Assembly: GCF_014873875.1 (NCBI RefSeq)
Contig: NZ_JADBEM010000001.1
Span: 7,874,001 to 7,938,000 of the forward strand
Length of the DNA stretch: 64,000 nucleotides
Direction: 5' to 3'
DNA from: Actinopolymorpha pittospori
Lineage (GTDB): Bacteria; Actinomycetota; Actinomycetes; Propionibacteriales; Actinopolymorphaceae
The position numbers were made by a program, and so were the translations under genes. Shown here one piece after another: positions 52,046-62,300 of this stretch (the first letter of the stretch is position 1; each line of letters begins with the position of its first letter). The notes beneath the pieces are model-generated. The model saw only the letters and a program-made list of their open reading frames with translations, did no database searches and was not told the DNA's origin.

Positions 52046-55000
52046 TCAGGAGCGGACGCAGCCAGGCCCGAGCAGCGCCTTGAGATCGCCCATCAGCGCG
52101 GTCGAGGGGGTGACCCGCCAGCGATCCTCCAAGCGCATGACCAGCGTCTTGCTCTCCGAGCGCAGGTGAAGGTGGATCTGCGTCATGCCCGGGTGGGTGG
52201 CGAAGATCTCCTTCAGCCGGTCGACCACGGGCGGGGTGCACCGCTCGCGGTTCAAGGAGATGGCGAAGGGTCCCGACTGCTGGTCGGTGGTGATGTCGGG
52301 GACCGACAGCTCCATCGCGATCAGCTGGGGTACGTCGTCGCGTCGGTCGAGGCGCCCCTTCACCACCACCACCGCGTCCTCGGTGAGCTGGAGCGCGGTG
52401 AGCTGGTAGGTGGAGGGGAAGAACATCACGTCGATGCCACCCTCGAGGTCCTCCAGGGTGATGATGGCCCACGGGTCACCCCGCTTCGTCATCTTGCGGT
52501 TGATCGCGGTGATGAGGCCGCCGACGGTGACGACCGAGCCGTCCGGTCGGTCCTCCCCGGTCAGCAGCGACCCGATGGTGCAGTCGGACGCGTTCGACAG
52601 GACGTGCTCGATGCCGAAGAGCGGATGGTCGGAGACGTAGAGCCCGAGCATCTCCCGCTCGTGCGCCAGCAGGGTCTGCTTGTCCCACTCGCTGATGTCG
52701 GGCACCTGCGGGGACATGAGCGCCTCGTCGGTCGAGTCGTCACCGCCGAACCCGAACAGCGAGTCCTGACCGATCGCCTCCTGGCGCTTCTGGTCGATGA
52801 AGTACTCGACGGCGTCCTCGTGCCACTGCACCAGCGCGCGGCGGCGGTGTCCGAGCGAGTCGAACGCACCGGCCTTCGCCAACGACTCGAGCACCCGCTT
52901 GTTACAGACCGGGGCAGGCACCTTCGCCATGAAGTCGCTCGCGTCGTTGAACCGCCCCTTGGCCCCCCGCGCCGCGACGATGGCGTCGACGACGTTGGTG
53001 CCGACGTTGCGGATCGCGGTCAGACCGAACCTGATGTCGGTGCCGACCGGAGTGAAGTTGGACGCGGACTCGTTGACGTCGGGTGGCAGCACCTTGATGC
53101 CGGAACGACGGCAGGCGTTGAGGTAGACCGCCATCTTGTCCTTGTCGTCCTGGACGCTGGTGAGGAGCGCGGCCATGTATTCGGCCGGGTAGTTGGCCTT
53201 GAGGTAGGCCGTCCAGTACGACACCAGGCCGTACGCGGCGGTGTGGGACTTGTTGAACGCGTAGTCGGAGAAGGGGACCAGGATGTCCCACACCGTCTTG
53301 ATCGCCGCGTCGGAGTAGCCGTTCTTGCGCATGCCCTCGCTGAAGGGGACGAACTCCTTGTCGAGGACCTCCTTCTTCTTCTTGCCCATCGCCCGCCGGA
53401 GCAGGTCGGCCTGGCCGAGGGAGTAGTCGGCGAGCTTCTGCGCGAGCCGCTGCACCTGCTCCTGGTAGACGATCAGGCCGTACGTCGGGCCGAGGATCTC
53501 CTCACAGGCGTCCTTCAGCTCGGGGTGGATCGGCGTGATCTCCTGCTGGCCGGTCTTGCGCAGCGCGTAGTTGGTGTGGGAGTTGGCGCCCATCGGACCC
53601 GGCCGGTAGAGCGCGCTGACCGCGGAGATGTCCTCGAAGTTGTCCGGCTTCATCAGCCGCAGCAGCGACCGCATGCCGGCACCGTCCATCTGGAAGATGC
53701 CGAGCGTGTCGCCGCGGGCGAGGAGTTCGTAGGTCGGCCTGTCGTCCAGCGGCAACGACAGCAGGTCGATCTTCTCGCCGCGGCTGATCTCGATGTTCTT
53801 GACCGCGTCGTCCATGATGGTGAGGTTGCGCAACCCCAGGAAGTCCATCTTGAGCAGCCCGAGCGTCTCGCACGTCGGATAGTCGAACTGCGTGATGACG
53901 GCGCCGTCGGCCTCCCGCTTCATCAACGGGATGTGGTCGGCCAGCGGTTCGGCTGACATGATCACGCCGGCCGCGTGCACACCGGTCTGGCGGATCAGGC
54001 CCTCGAGACCCTTCGCGGTGTCGATGACCTTCTTGACGTCCGGGTCCTGCTCGTACAGCGCCCGGACCTCGCCCGCCTCGTTGTGACGGGGATGGCTCGA
54101 GTCGAAGATCCCGGTGAGCGGGATGTCCTTGCCCATCACCGCCGGAGGCATGGCCTTGGTGATCTTGTCGCCGAGCGCGTACGGGTAGCCCAGCACCCGC
54201 GAGGAGTCCTTGATCGCGGCCTTCGCCTTGATCGTGCCGAACGTCGCGATCTGCGCGACCTTGTCCTCGCCGTACTTCTCGGTGACGTAACGGATCACCT
54301 CACCGCGCCGACGTTCGTCGAAGTCGATGTCGATGTCGGGCATCGAGACGCGTTCGGGGTTGAGGAACCGCTCGAACAGCAGTCCGTGCTCAAGGGGGTC
54401 GACGTCGGTGATGCCGAGCGCGTACGCGACCAGGCTTCCTGCCGCCGATCCTCGACCGGGACCAACGGCGATGCCGTTCTTCTTGGCCCACATGATGAAG
54501 TCCGCCGTGACCAGGAAGTACGACGGGAAACCCATCTGCAGGATGATCCCGATCTCGTACTCGACCTGCGCGCGATAGGTCTCGTCGTAACCGTTCGGGT
54601 AGCGGCGGTCCATCCCCCGCCACGCCTCTTCGCGGAACCACGACTCCTCGGTGTGACCCTCCGGCACGTCGAAGCGCGGCATCAGGTTGCGGAACTCGAA
54701 CATCCCCGTCGTGTCGACCCGCTCGGCGATCGCGAGAGTGGTGCGGCAGCCGGCCTGCCAGACGTCGGAGTCGTCGAGTCGCCGCATCTCCTCGGCCGAC
54801 TTGAGGTAGTAGCCCGACCCCTCGAACTGGAACGTCGGAGCGGCGAGGGTGGACGCGGTCTGGACGCACAGCAGCGCGGAGTGCGCGGCGGACTCGTGCT
54901 CGTAGGTGTAATGGGAGTCGTTCGTCACGACGTACTGCAGGCCAAGCTCCTGGGCGACCTTCTCCAGGCCGGCACGCGCCCGCCTGTCGATGTCGATCCC

Positions 55001-55576
55001 GTGGTCCATCAGCTCGACGAAGTAGTTTTCGCGGCCGAAGATGTCACCGAAGTCCGCCGCGGCGTCCAACGCCTCCTTCTCCATGCCGAGCCGGATCTTC
55101 GTCGAGACCTCCCCGGACGGGCAGCCGGTCGTCGCCATCAGGCCGGTGGAGAACTCCGAGAGCAGCTCCCGGTCGATGCGCGGCTTCCGGAAGAAGCCCT
55201 CCATCGACGCCCTGGTCTGCAGCTTGAAGAGGTTGTGCAGGCCGACCGCGTCGCGCGCCCAGATCGTCATGTGGGTGAAGGCGCCGCCACCGGAGACGTC
55301 GTCGCCCTTCTGGTGCTGCTGTCCCCACCGGACCGGCGCCTTGTGGAAGCGCGACTCGGGCGCGACGTAGGCCTCGAGGCCGATGATCGGTGTGACGCCG
55401 GCCGACTTGGCCTTGGTGAAGAAGTCGTAGGCGCCGTGCAGGTTGCCGTGGTCGGTGATCGCCACGGCGGGCATCTCCAGCCGCTGGGCTTCGGCGAACA
55501 TGTCCTTGAGCTTCGCCGCGCCGTCGAGCATGGAGTATTCGGTGTGGACGTGCAGGTGGACGAACGAGTCCGACAT
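52046..55576 (-). CDS. dnaE: DNA polymerase III alpha subunit
   Basis: The 1176-aa replicative polymerase. The N-terminal PHP domain begins FVHLHVHTEYSMLDG and ends near residue 290. The polymerase domain has GPGRGSAAGSLVAYALGITD and the catalytic aspartates in MPDIDIDFDERRRGEVIRYV. Fingers and HhH regions follow (LIVYQEQVQRLAQKLADYSL), and a C-terminal OB-fold lies near residues 960-1080 (VTVGGLITAINRKMTKRGDP). This is the DnaE1 type and is essential. ATG 55576 with a GGAGG-like AGGCGC upstream; the in-frame ATG at 55657 lies in the non-coding leader. The 226 bp upstream (55577-55802) hold no gene. Confidence 0.97.
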   Translation of the reverse strand: MSDSFVHLHVHTEYSMLDGAAKLKDMFAEAQRLEMPAVAITDHGNLHGAYDFFTKAKSAGVTPIIGLEAYVAPESRFHKAPVRWGQQHQKGDDVSGGGAFTHMTIWARDAVGLHNLFKLQTRASMEGFFRKPRIDRELLSEFSTGLMATTGCPSGEVSTKIRLGMEKEALDAAADFGDIFGRENYFVELMDHGIDIDRRARAGLEKVAQELGLQYVVTNDSHYTYEHESAAHSALLCVQTASTLAAPTFQFEGSGYYLKSAEEMRRLDDSDVWQAGCRTTLAIAERVDTTGMFEFRNLMPRFDVPEGHTEESWFREEAWRGMDRRYPNGYDETYRAQVEYEIGIILQMGFPSYFLVTADFIMWAKKNGIAVGPGRGSAAGSLVAYALGITDVDPLEHGLLFERFLNPERVSMPDIDIDFDERRRGEVIRYVTEKYGEDKVAQIATFGTIKAKAAIKDSSRVLGYPYALGDKITKAMPPAVMGKDIPLTGIFDSSHPRHNEAGEVRALYEQDPDVKKVIDTAKGLEGLIRQTGVHAAGVIMSAEPLADHIPLMKREADGAVITQFDYPTCETLGLLKMDFLGLRNLTIMDDAVKNIEISRGEKIDLLSLPLDDRPTYELLARGDTLGIFQMDGAGMRSLLRLMKPDNFEDISAVSALYRPGPMGANSHTNYALRKTGQQEITPIHPELKDACEEILGPTYGLIVYQEQVQRLAQKLADYSLGQADLLRRAMGKKKKEVLDKEFVPFSEGMRKNGYSDAAIKTVWDILVPFSDYAFNKSHTAAYGLVSYWTAYLKANYPAEYMAALLTSVQDDKDKMAVYLNACRRSGIKVLPPDVNESASNFTPVGTDIRFGLTAIRNVGTNVVDAIVAARGAKGRFNDASDFMAKVPAPVCNKRVLESLAKAGAFDSLGHRRRALVQWHEDAVEYFIDQKRQEAIGQDSLFGFGGDDSTDEALMSPQVPDISEWDKQTLLAHEREMLGLYVSDHPLFGIEHVLSNASDCTIGSLLTGEDRPDGSVVTVGGLITAINRKMTKRGDPWAIITLEDLEGGIDVMFFPSTYQLTALQLTEDAVVVVKGRLDRRDDVPQLIAMELSVPDITTDQQSGPFAISLNRERCTPPVVDRLKEIFATHPGMTQIHLHLRSESKTLVMRLEDRWRVTPSTALMGDLKALLGPGCVRS

Positions 55577-55802
55577 GTGGGGAAAGCGCCTCCTGTTCCG
55601 CCGCCGCGCAAGGCGTTGGGGCGCCGACCGGGGGAAGGGCGGCGGCGCTGTCGCCAACCAGGTAGGGGTCCGACTTTAGAGCCGCGGCCGTAGGACCAAA
55701 AGTCGCCCCGCCGATGAGCTTGTGATCAAGTCCTGCTAGGGCCTGTTTTCCAAGCCAGCAGAGCCTTCCCCGGGTCGTTGCTCCACCGTCGGGTGCCTCG
55801 GG

Positions 55803-56135
55803 CTAGCGCCGGGAGGCGCTGCTCTCGGCGAGGTCGAGGCTCTCCTCGATGACGGTGGTCATGATTCTGGTGAGGCGCTCCGGCCCGAGCCGTGGTGCCC
55901 GGCGGGCCATGCCCGCGACGATCTCGGCCTCCCGGCCGGCGTCCCGGCCGGCGTGACCGCCGACAGGCTTCAACTGCTGGACACGCTCGGTGAGGCCGGC
56001 CCGGTACTCGAGCAGGGCGGCGAGTACGGCGTCGATCTCGTCGATCGCCGCCCGGCAGCCGCTGACTGTCGCGGGATGGGGACGCGCGATCAGGCTGGCG
56101 ATCGACGTGTGCACGGCGGCTGAGGCCTCAGGCAC
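55803..56135 (-). CDS. Chorismate mutase type II-like protein
   Basis: A 110-aa helical protein. It has the AroQ-type first helix RAAIDEIDAVLAALLEYRAG LTERVQ, then KPVGGHAGRDAGREAEIVAG and LGPERLTRIMTTVIEESLDL. The conserved Arg, Lys and Arg-Glu positions of chorismate mutases are recognisable (about residues 28, 55 and 66-69). It may convert chorismate to prephenate, or need a DAHP synthase partner as in mycobacteria (inference). GTG 56135 has GGGGAGAGGAG just upstream and is preferred to ATG 56201. Confidence 0.78.
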   Translation of the reverse strand: MPEASAAVHTSIASLIARPHPATVSGCRAAIDEIDAVLAALLEYRAGLTERVQQLKPVGGHAGRDAGREAEIVAGMARRAPRLGPERLTRIMTTVIEESLDLAESSASRR

Positions 56136-56241
56136 CAGGTGCTCCTCTCCCCGGATGGCCGGACGCGCGAGGTGGCCCGGTCCGCCTGCCACGCTAGGCA
56201 CACGGCTGACGGGCGTACAACATTTCGAGATCGTCGTCTCG

Positions 56242-57201
56242 TCAGCTGGACCGGTCGGTGTCCATCCGGGCGCGTTCGAGCGCGTGGGTGAGGTCGTCGG
56301 GATAGCGCGAGGTGAACGAGACCCACTCCCCCGTGTCCGGATGCGCGAATCCCAGCCGGGCCGCGTGCAACCACTGGCGAGTGAGCTCGAGCCGGTTGGC
56401 GAGAACCGGGTCGGCGCCGTAGGTCAGGTCACCCACGCACGGGTGCTTGATCGCGCTCATGTGCACCCGGATCTGGTGGGTACGGCCGGTCTCCAGCCGG
56501 ACCTCGAGCAACGACGCGTGCCGCAGGGCCTCCAGCGTCTCGTAATGCGTCACCGACGGCTTGCCGTGGGCGACGACGGCCCACTTGTAGTCGTGGGTGG
56601 GATGCCGGTCGATCGGTGCGTCCACGGTGCCGCGGCTCGGGTCGGGGTGCCCCTGGACGAGCGCGTGGTAGATCTTGTCGACCTCGCGCTCCTTGAAGGC
56701 GCGCTTGAGCGCGGAGTAGGCGCGTTCGGATTTCGCCACGACCATCAGACCGCTGGTCCCGACGTCGAGCCGGTGGACCACGCCCTGACGTTCGGCGGCA
56801 CCCGAGGTCGAGACCCGGAAGCCGGCGGCGGCGAGGTGTCCGATGACGGTCGGCCCGCGCCAGCCGGGACTCGGGTGCGCGGCCACTCCGACCGGCTTGT
56901 CGACGACCACGATGTCGGGGTCGTCGTGGACGATCCGCATGCCCTCCACGCGTACGGGAGCGATCGGCTCCTGCGGCCGGGGCAGCTCGACCTCGAGCCA
57001 GGAGCCGGCGCTCACGCGCTCGGACTTCATCGCCGACGAGCCGTCGAGGAGGACCTGGCCCTGCTCGACGAGTTCGGCTGCCTTCGTCCGGGAAAGTCCG
57101 AAGAGTCGGGCCAACGCCGCGTCGAGGCGTTCGCCCTCGAGGCCGTCGGGGACGGGAAGGCTTCGCCGGTCTCCCGCTCCGGTGGCGGGCGCCGCGCTCA
57201 C
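56242..57201 (-). CDS. rluD: Pseudouridine synthase RluD-like
   Basis: A 319-aa RluA/RluD-family enzyme that makes pseudouridine in 23S rRNA. The N-terminal S4 domain (about 18-70; [20 protein letters not shown]) is followed by the catalytic domain with [20 protein letters not shown], whose Asp attacks the base, and [20 protein letters not shown]. The GTG start at 57201 overlaps the lspA stop. rluD after lspA is a conserved bacterial pair. Confidence 0.94.
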   Translation of the reverse strand: MSAAPATGAGDRRSLPVPDGLEGERLDAALARLFGLSRTKAAELVEQGQVLLDGSSAMKSERVSAGSWLEVELPRPQEPIAPVRVEGMRIVHDDPDIVVVDKPVGVAAHPSPGWRGPTVIGHLAAAGFRVSTSGAAERQGVVHRLDVGTSGLMVVAKSERAYSALKRAFKEREVDKIYHALVQGHPDPSRGTVDAPIDRHPTHDYKWAVVAHGKPSVTHYETLEALRHASLLEVRLETGRTHQIRVHMSAIKHPCVGDLTYGADPVLANRLELTRQWLHAARLGFAHPDTGEWVSFTSRYPDDLTHALERARMDTDRSS

Positions 57202-57854
57202 TCCGACGTCCCGACTGACCGACCGTCGGTGGACTCCGGTGCGCCCCGGGTGACCTCGCGGGCGCTGCCGTCGTGGTCGTCCTGGGACGTCGACGTCTCC
57301 TTCGGCGTGCGCGAGGAACCCTCGATCGTGCCGTCCCAACGCCGACCGCGCAGCGCCATCAGGATGATCAGGGCCGCCGCCGCGCAGACCGACATGTCGG
57401 CGACGTTGAAGACCGGCCAGTTCGGCAGCTCCAGGAAGTCGACCACGTGCCCGCGCAGGAATCCCGGCTCGCGGAAGATCCGGTCGGAGAGGTTGCCCAT
57501 CGCGCCGCCCAGCAGCAGGCCGAGCGCGATCGCCCAGGGGGTACTGCGCAGCTTCCGCGAAAGCCTCAGGACGACGATCACGAGACCGAGCGCGACGATC
57601 GACAGGCCGAGGGTGTAGCCCTCGGCGAGACTGAACGCCGCACCTGAGTTGCGGATCAGCCGGAGGGTCAGCAGGCCGCCGGCGAGGGGGACGGGATCGC
57701 GATCGGACAGGTACGCCATCGCCGCGATCTTGGTCGTGACATCGATCGCGAGGACGACGATCGCCACCGCCGCGAAGAGTCCGAGCTGGCGGCGTCGACG
57801 GCTGTCGTCGGCTTCGGTGGCGTCGTTCAGCGACGCTCTTCCTTCTGTTTGCAT
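57198..57854 (-). CDS. lspA: Signal peptidase II (prolipoprotein signal peptidase)
   Basis: A 218-aa membrane aspartyl protease that removes signal peptides of lipidated prolipoproteins. It has four hydrophobic helices and the family motifs [34 protein letters not shown] and [20 protein letters not shown]; the catalytic aspartates are in LSDR and FNVAD. The last 45 residues are a disordered Ser/Asp/Glu-rich tail not usual for the family. ATG 57854 overlaps the end of the TraR/DksA gene by 28 bp. Confidence 0.95.
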   Translation of the reverse strand: MQTEGRASLNDATEADDSRRRRQLGLFAAVAIVVLAIDVTTKIAAMAYLSDRDPVPLAGGLLTLRLIRNSGAAFSLAEGYTLGLSIVALGLVIVVLRLSRKLRSTPWAIALGLLLGGAMGNLSDRIFREPGFLRGHVVDFLELPNWPVFNVADMSVCAAAALIILMALRGRRWDGTIEGSSRTPKETSTSQDDHDGSAREVTRGAPESTDGRSVGTSE

Positions 57855-58681
57855 GACACGCACAGTGTCGCACGTGGGAATGCCAGTAACCGAGCCTTGC
57901 CGATGGGGTTCGCGCAGCCTTCGCACACGCCGTAGGTCCCGTTGCGGATTCTGGCCACCGCCCGCTCGGTCTGTTCGAGCATCTCCCGGGTGTTGTTGGC
58001 GAGTGACATCTCGTGCTCACGCTCGAAGGTCTTCGAGCCGGCATCGGCCTGGTCGTCCCCCGCTCCGTCGCCGCTGTCGCGGAGCAGGTCGGCCAGCTCG
58101 TCGGTGGCCGAATGGAGCTCGGCCTTCAACCGGGACACGTCGTCCGCGAGCTCGTGGTAGACCTCCGCGAGCTCCTCCGGCGTCCACGGCTCCTCCTCCG
58201 GGCGGACGACCAGCAGCCGAGCACTCTCCGCCAGGTCCGTGGCCGCGTTCGGCCGCTCCTCCGCCTGGGTCGGCGTCGCCTGTCCGGTCGATTCGGCACC
58301 GGCGGCCTGTTCGGCCGCGGTCTGCCTGCTCGACGCCCGCTTGGTCGTCGCCCGCTTCGTCGGTGCCTGCCTGCCCGACGTCCCCTCCGCCGTCGACCGC
58401 CTGGTCGACGTCCGCTTCCTGGCCGGCTGCGTCTTCTCCACCCCATCTCTCTTCACCGAAGAGTCCCCCTTCACCTGGCCGCCCCTGTCGGGCGAGCCCT
58501 TCTGCTCCTGAGCGCGCCCCCGCGTACCCGGCGAGGCGTCACTCGTCTTCGCGCCCGCGGCCTTCACGGAGGCACGCTTCCTGGCCGGCGCCGTCTTCCG
58601 GGTCGCGGTGGACTTCCTGGTCGTGGCGCGCCGCTCACTCGTCACGGACGTCCGATCCGCTCCGTCTGTCTGTTCCGCCAC
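57827..58681 (-). CDS. TraR/DksA-family zinc-finger protein with long basic N-terminal tail
   Basis: A 284-aa protein. The C-terminal 110 residues are a DksA/TraR-like coiled coil ([20 protein letters not shown]) and four-cysteine zinc finger [25 protein letters not shown]. The first about 145 residues are low-complexity, rich in Lys, Arg, Thr, Ser and Ala ([18 protein letters not shown]), like histone H1-type tails. This suggests RNA polymerase secondary-channel or nucleic-acid binding; neither is proven. ATG 58681. Upstream of lspA, as in many actinobacteria. Confidence 0.88.
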   Translation of the reverse strand: MAEQTDGADRTSVTSERRATTRKSTATRKTAPARKRASVKAAGAKTSDASPGTRGRAQEQKGSPDRGGQVKGDSSVKRDGVEKTQPARKRTSTRRSTAEGTSGRQAPTKRATTKRASSRQTAAEQAAGAESTGQATPTQAEERPNAATDLAESARLLVVRPEEEPWTPEELAEVYHELADDVSRLKAELHSATDELADLLRDSGDGAGDDQADAGSKTFEREHEMSLANNTREMLEQTERAVARIRNGTYGVCEGCANPIGKARLLAFPRATLCVSCKQKEERR

Positions 58682-58699
58682 CCTCGCCTCCGGCTCGGC

Positions 58700-59107
58700 T
58701 CAGCCCCACTGTCGCGCGCGGTCCCGGGCTGTCCTGTCTGTCCTGTCTGACGTGTCTGACGTGTCTGACGTGTCCTGTCGCGGTCCGACTCCACCCGCCG
58801 AGCGGGGAAGCGGCTCGTCCTGGTCGGCGAGCAGGCACGCGAGCCGCTCGTCGACGTCGGGTGCGTCGATGTCGAACACCTTGTCCCGGCTGTGCGCGCC
58901 GGTGACCAGGGACACATCCGCGCCCGATACGCCGAACGCCGTGGCGAGGGCACTCACCACGGCGGCGGTAGCCCGGCCGTCCACCGGCGGGGCGCCGACC
59001 GCGACGACCAGCGCGACGCCGTTCCGGCCTTCGTACCGACCGCCCACGCGGGGCCGCCGGGCGCCTGGCTTGACCCGCACCGCGATCCGCCTACCCGTCC
59101 GCACCAT
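58700..59107 (-). CDS. DUF167 (YggU-like) protein
   Basis: A 135-aa protein. The DUF167 fold covers about residues 1-85: RIAVRVKPGARRPRVGGRYE, VALVVAVGAPPVDGRATAAV and VSLVTGAHSRDKVFDI. The function is unknown. The C-terminus is an unusual repeat tail QDTSDTSDTSDRTDRTARDR encoded by 9-bp repeats. ATG 59107 begins MVRTGRR; an ATG at 59119 is an alternative. It ends 18 bp before the TraR/DksA start, so they form one unit. Confidence 0.85.
   Translation of the reverse strand: MVRTGRRIAVRVKPGARRPRVGGRYEGRNGVALVVAVGAPPVDGRATAAVVSALATAFGVSGADVSLVTGAHSRDKVFDIDAPDVDERLACLLADQDEPLPRSAGGVGPRQDTSDTSDTSDRTDRTARDRARQWG
58731..58783 (-). repeat. Short GTCTGAC/CCTGTCT tandem repeats in the DUF167 gene tail
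   Basis: Repeated GTGTCTGAC 9-mers (three) flanked by TGTCCTGTC copies encode the DTSDTSD tail of the DUF167 protein. Confidence 0.75.
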
Positions 59108-59343
59108 GCCAGTGTGCACACCACTGCAACCCCCCTGTCGCAGGCCCGACCACGCGGCCGGAACGAACCTCGCGGATGCCTCGGATCGCCCCGTGGGCCT
59201 CCCGTCCCGGTCTCCACGGGTTACCGCCCACTCACCGTCGGCTCACCTGGCGGCACCGCCGTCACGTGGTCGCACCGGCGACGAACCGGCATGTAGACAG
59301 TCCCGAGGGTCGTCGGGCAGTACGCCTAGGATGACGCCGCGAG

Positions 59344-62300
59344 ATGGACCCATCACGACGTCCGGAGCGACCGGTGACAACCAACGACGACCGCGCATAC
59401 CGTCTGGTCGACAGCAACGTCGACCTTCCCTCGCTGGACCACGAGATCCTCGCGTGGTGGCACGAGCGCGACATTTTTGCCAGGACCCTCGAGGCCACCG
59501 CCGGCGCCGCTCCATGGACGTTCTACGAGGGGCCGCCGACGGCCAACGGGCGCCCGGGTGCCCACCACGTCGAGGCACGGGTGTTCAAGGACGTCTTCCC
59601 TCGCTTCCAGACCATGCGTGGACACCACGTGGTCCGCAAGGCCGGCTGGGACTGCCACGGCCTGGCCGTCGAGGTCGCGGTGGAGCGTGAGCTCGGCATC
59701 TCCGGCAAGCGGCAGATCGAGGAGTACGGCGTCGCCAACTTCAACGCGGCCTGCCGCGCCTCGGTCGAGCGGCACGTCGACGCGTTCACCGAGCTCACCG
59801 AGCGGATGGGCTACTGGGTCGACATGTCCAAGGCCTACCGCACGATGGACCCGGCCTACATCGAGAGCGTGTGGTGGTCCCTGCAGCGGGTCTTCGACCA
59901 CGGCCTGCTGGTTCGCGACTATCGCATCAGCCCCTACTGCCCGCGGTGCGGCACCGGCCTGTCCGACCACGAGCTCGGCCAGCCCGACGTCTACCAGACC
60001 GTCTCCGACCCGTCGGTCTTCGTGCGCTTCCCGCTGACCTCCGGACCGCTCGTCGCCGACGGCTCCCGCGCGGCGTTGCTCGTGTGGACCACCACGCCGT
60101 GGACGCTCGTCTCCAACACCGCGGTCGCCGTCCATCCCGACGTCGAGTACGTCGCGGCCACCGACGGCGACGGCGACGAGACCCTGGTCGTCGCCGCCGA
60201 CCTGCTCGGCGTCCTCGGCGAGGGTTGGCGGGTCACCGCATCGATGCGGGGCGCGGAGATGGAGCGGTGGACCTACACCCGCCCGTTCGATCTCATCGAC
60301 CCACCGACCGACGCCGACGGCGCGAGCACGCCCGCGTGGTACGTCGTGGTCGACGACTACGTCTCGACCGAGGACGGCACCGGCCTCGTGCACCAGGCTC
60401 CCGCCTTCGGCGCCGACGACTACCGGGTGGGGCAGAGCTACGGCCTGGCGGTGCTGAACCCCGTTCGACGCGACGGCACCTTCGAACCCTCGGTGCCTCT
60501 GGTCGGCGGACTGTTCTTCAAGGAGGCCGACCCACAGCTGGTCGCCGACCTGGACGCCCGTGGACTCCTCTTCCGCGGCGAGGCCTACGAGCACAGCTAC
60601 CCGCACTGCTGGCGCTGCGGCACCCCGCTGCTCTACTACGCCCTGCCGTCGTGGTTCATCCGGACGACCGCGATCAAGGACCAACTGCTCGCCGAGAACG
60701 CCCGCACCCAGTGGTATCCCCCGACCATCAAGGACGGGCGGTACGGCGAGTGGCTGCGCAACAACGTCGACTGGTCGTTGTCCCGGGACCGCTACTGGGG
60801 CACACCCCTACCGATCTGGGAGTGCCCGGACGGCCACTTCACCTGCGTCGGATCCCTCGCCGAGCTCGGCCGGCTCGCGGGCTCCGACCTGAGCGCGCTC
60901 GACCCGCACCGCCCCTACGTCGACGACGTCACCTTCGCCTGCCCGCAGCCGGCGTCCACCGGAAGCGCGGTGGCCGGTGACCGCGCTGCCTGCGGCCAGA
61001 CCGCACGGCGGGTCCCGCAGGTGATCGACGCGTGGTACGACTCCGGTGCGATGCCGTTCGCGCAGTGGGGCTACCCGCACGTTCCCGGGTCGAAGGAACT
61101 CCTGGACGCCGCCTATCCGGCGCAGTTCATCTGCGAGGCGATCGACCAGACCCGCGGCTGGTTCTACTCGCTGATGGCCGTCGGCACGCTGACCTTCGAC
61201 CGCTCGTCGTATGAGAACGTCGTCTGCCTCGGCCTCATCCTCGCCGAGGACGGCCGCAAGATGAGCAAGCATCTCGGCAACATCCTCGAGCCCATCCCGC
61301 TGTTGGACCGGCACGGCGCGGACGCGGTGCGGTGGTTCATGGCCTGCGCGGGTTCGCCCTGGTCGGCGCGGCGGGTCGGTGACGCGACGTTGCAGGAGAT
61401 CGTTCGCAAGGTCATCCTCACGTACTGGAACACCGTCGCGTTCCACACGTTGTACGCCCGGCTCGCCGGCTGGACCCCCGACTCGCGGCAGGTCGCGGAG
61501 CCCAGCGCTCTCGACCGGTGGCTGCGTTCGGAGACCCATCGCCTCCTCGTCGACGTCGAGGAGGCCTATGAGAGCTACGACACCCAACGCCTCGGCCAGG
61601 TGCTGTCGCAGTTCATCGACGACCTGTCCAACTGGTACGTCCGCCGGTCGCGGCGCCGGTTCTGGGCGGGTGACACCGCCGCCTTCGCGACGCTGCACGA
61701 GACGCTGCGGATCCTCACCGGTGTGCTCGCACCGCTCACGCCGTTCGTCACCGAACGCGTCTGGCAGCACGTCGTGCGCCCGGTGACCCCCGACGCACCC
61801 GAGTCGGTGCATCTCGCGCCCTGGCCGAAGGCGGACCGTTCCGCCCTCGACCCCGACCTGGCCACACAGGTCACGCTCGCTCGCCGGGTCGTCGAGTTGG
61901 GGCGTGCCGCCCGAGCCGAGGCGAAGGTTCGCACCCGCCAGCCGCTCGGTCGGGCACTGGTCGGCGCCGGCGGCTGGGGCGAGCTGCCGGAGGAGCTGCG
62001 CCGCGAGGTCGCCGAGGAACTGAACGTCCTCGAGGTCCGCGGGCTCGCGGAGGCTGGCGACGACCTCGTCGACTACGCCGTCAAGCCCAACTTCCGGGCC
62101 CTCGGCAAGCGGTTCGGCAAGGACACCCCCCGGATCGCGGCCGCCGTCTCCGCGATCGACCCGGCCGCCCTCGTCGCCGCCCTCCGTGAGTCCGGCGAGT
62201 CCAGCGTCGACATCGACGGTGCCGTCGTGACGCTCCGATCGGAGGAGCTGGTGGTGTCGGAGCGACCTCGTGAGGGCTGGGCCGTCGCCAACGCCCAGGG

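Noticed and set aside
59108-59343. T-box leader upstream of ileS
   Set aside because: ileS often has a T-box in actinobacteria, but I could not find the conserved T-box bulge sequence or a Stem I pattern; only GC-rich palindromes such as the GGCGGCACCGCC region are visible. A covariance search would decide.
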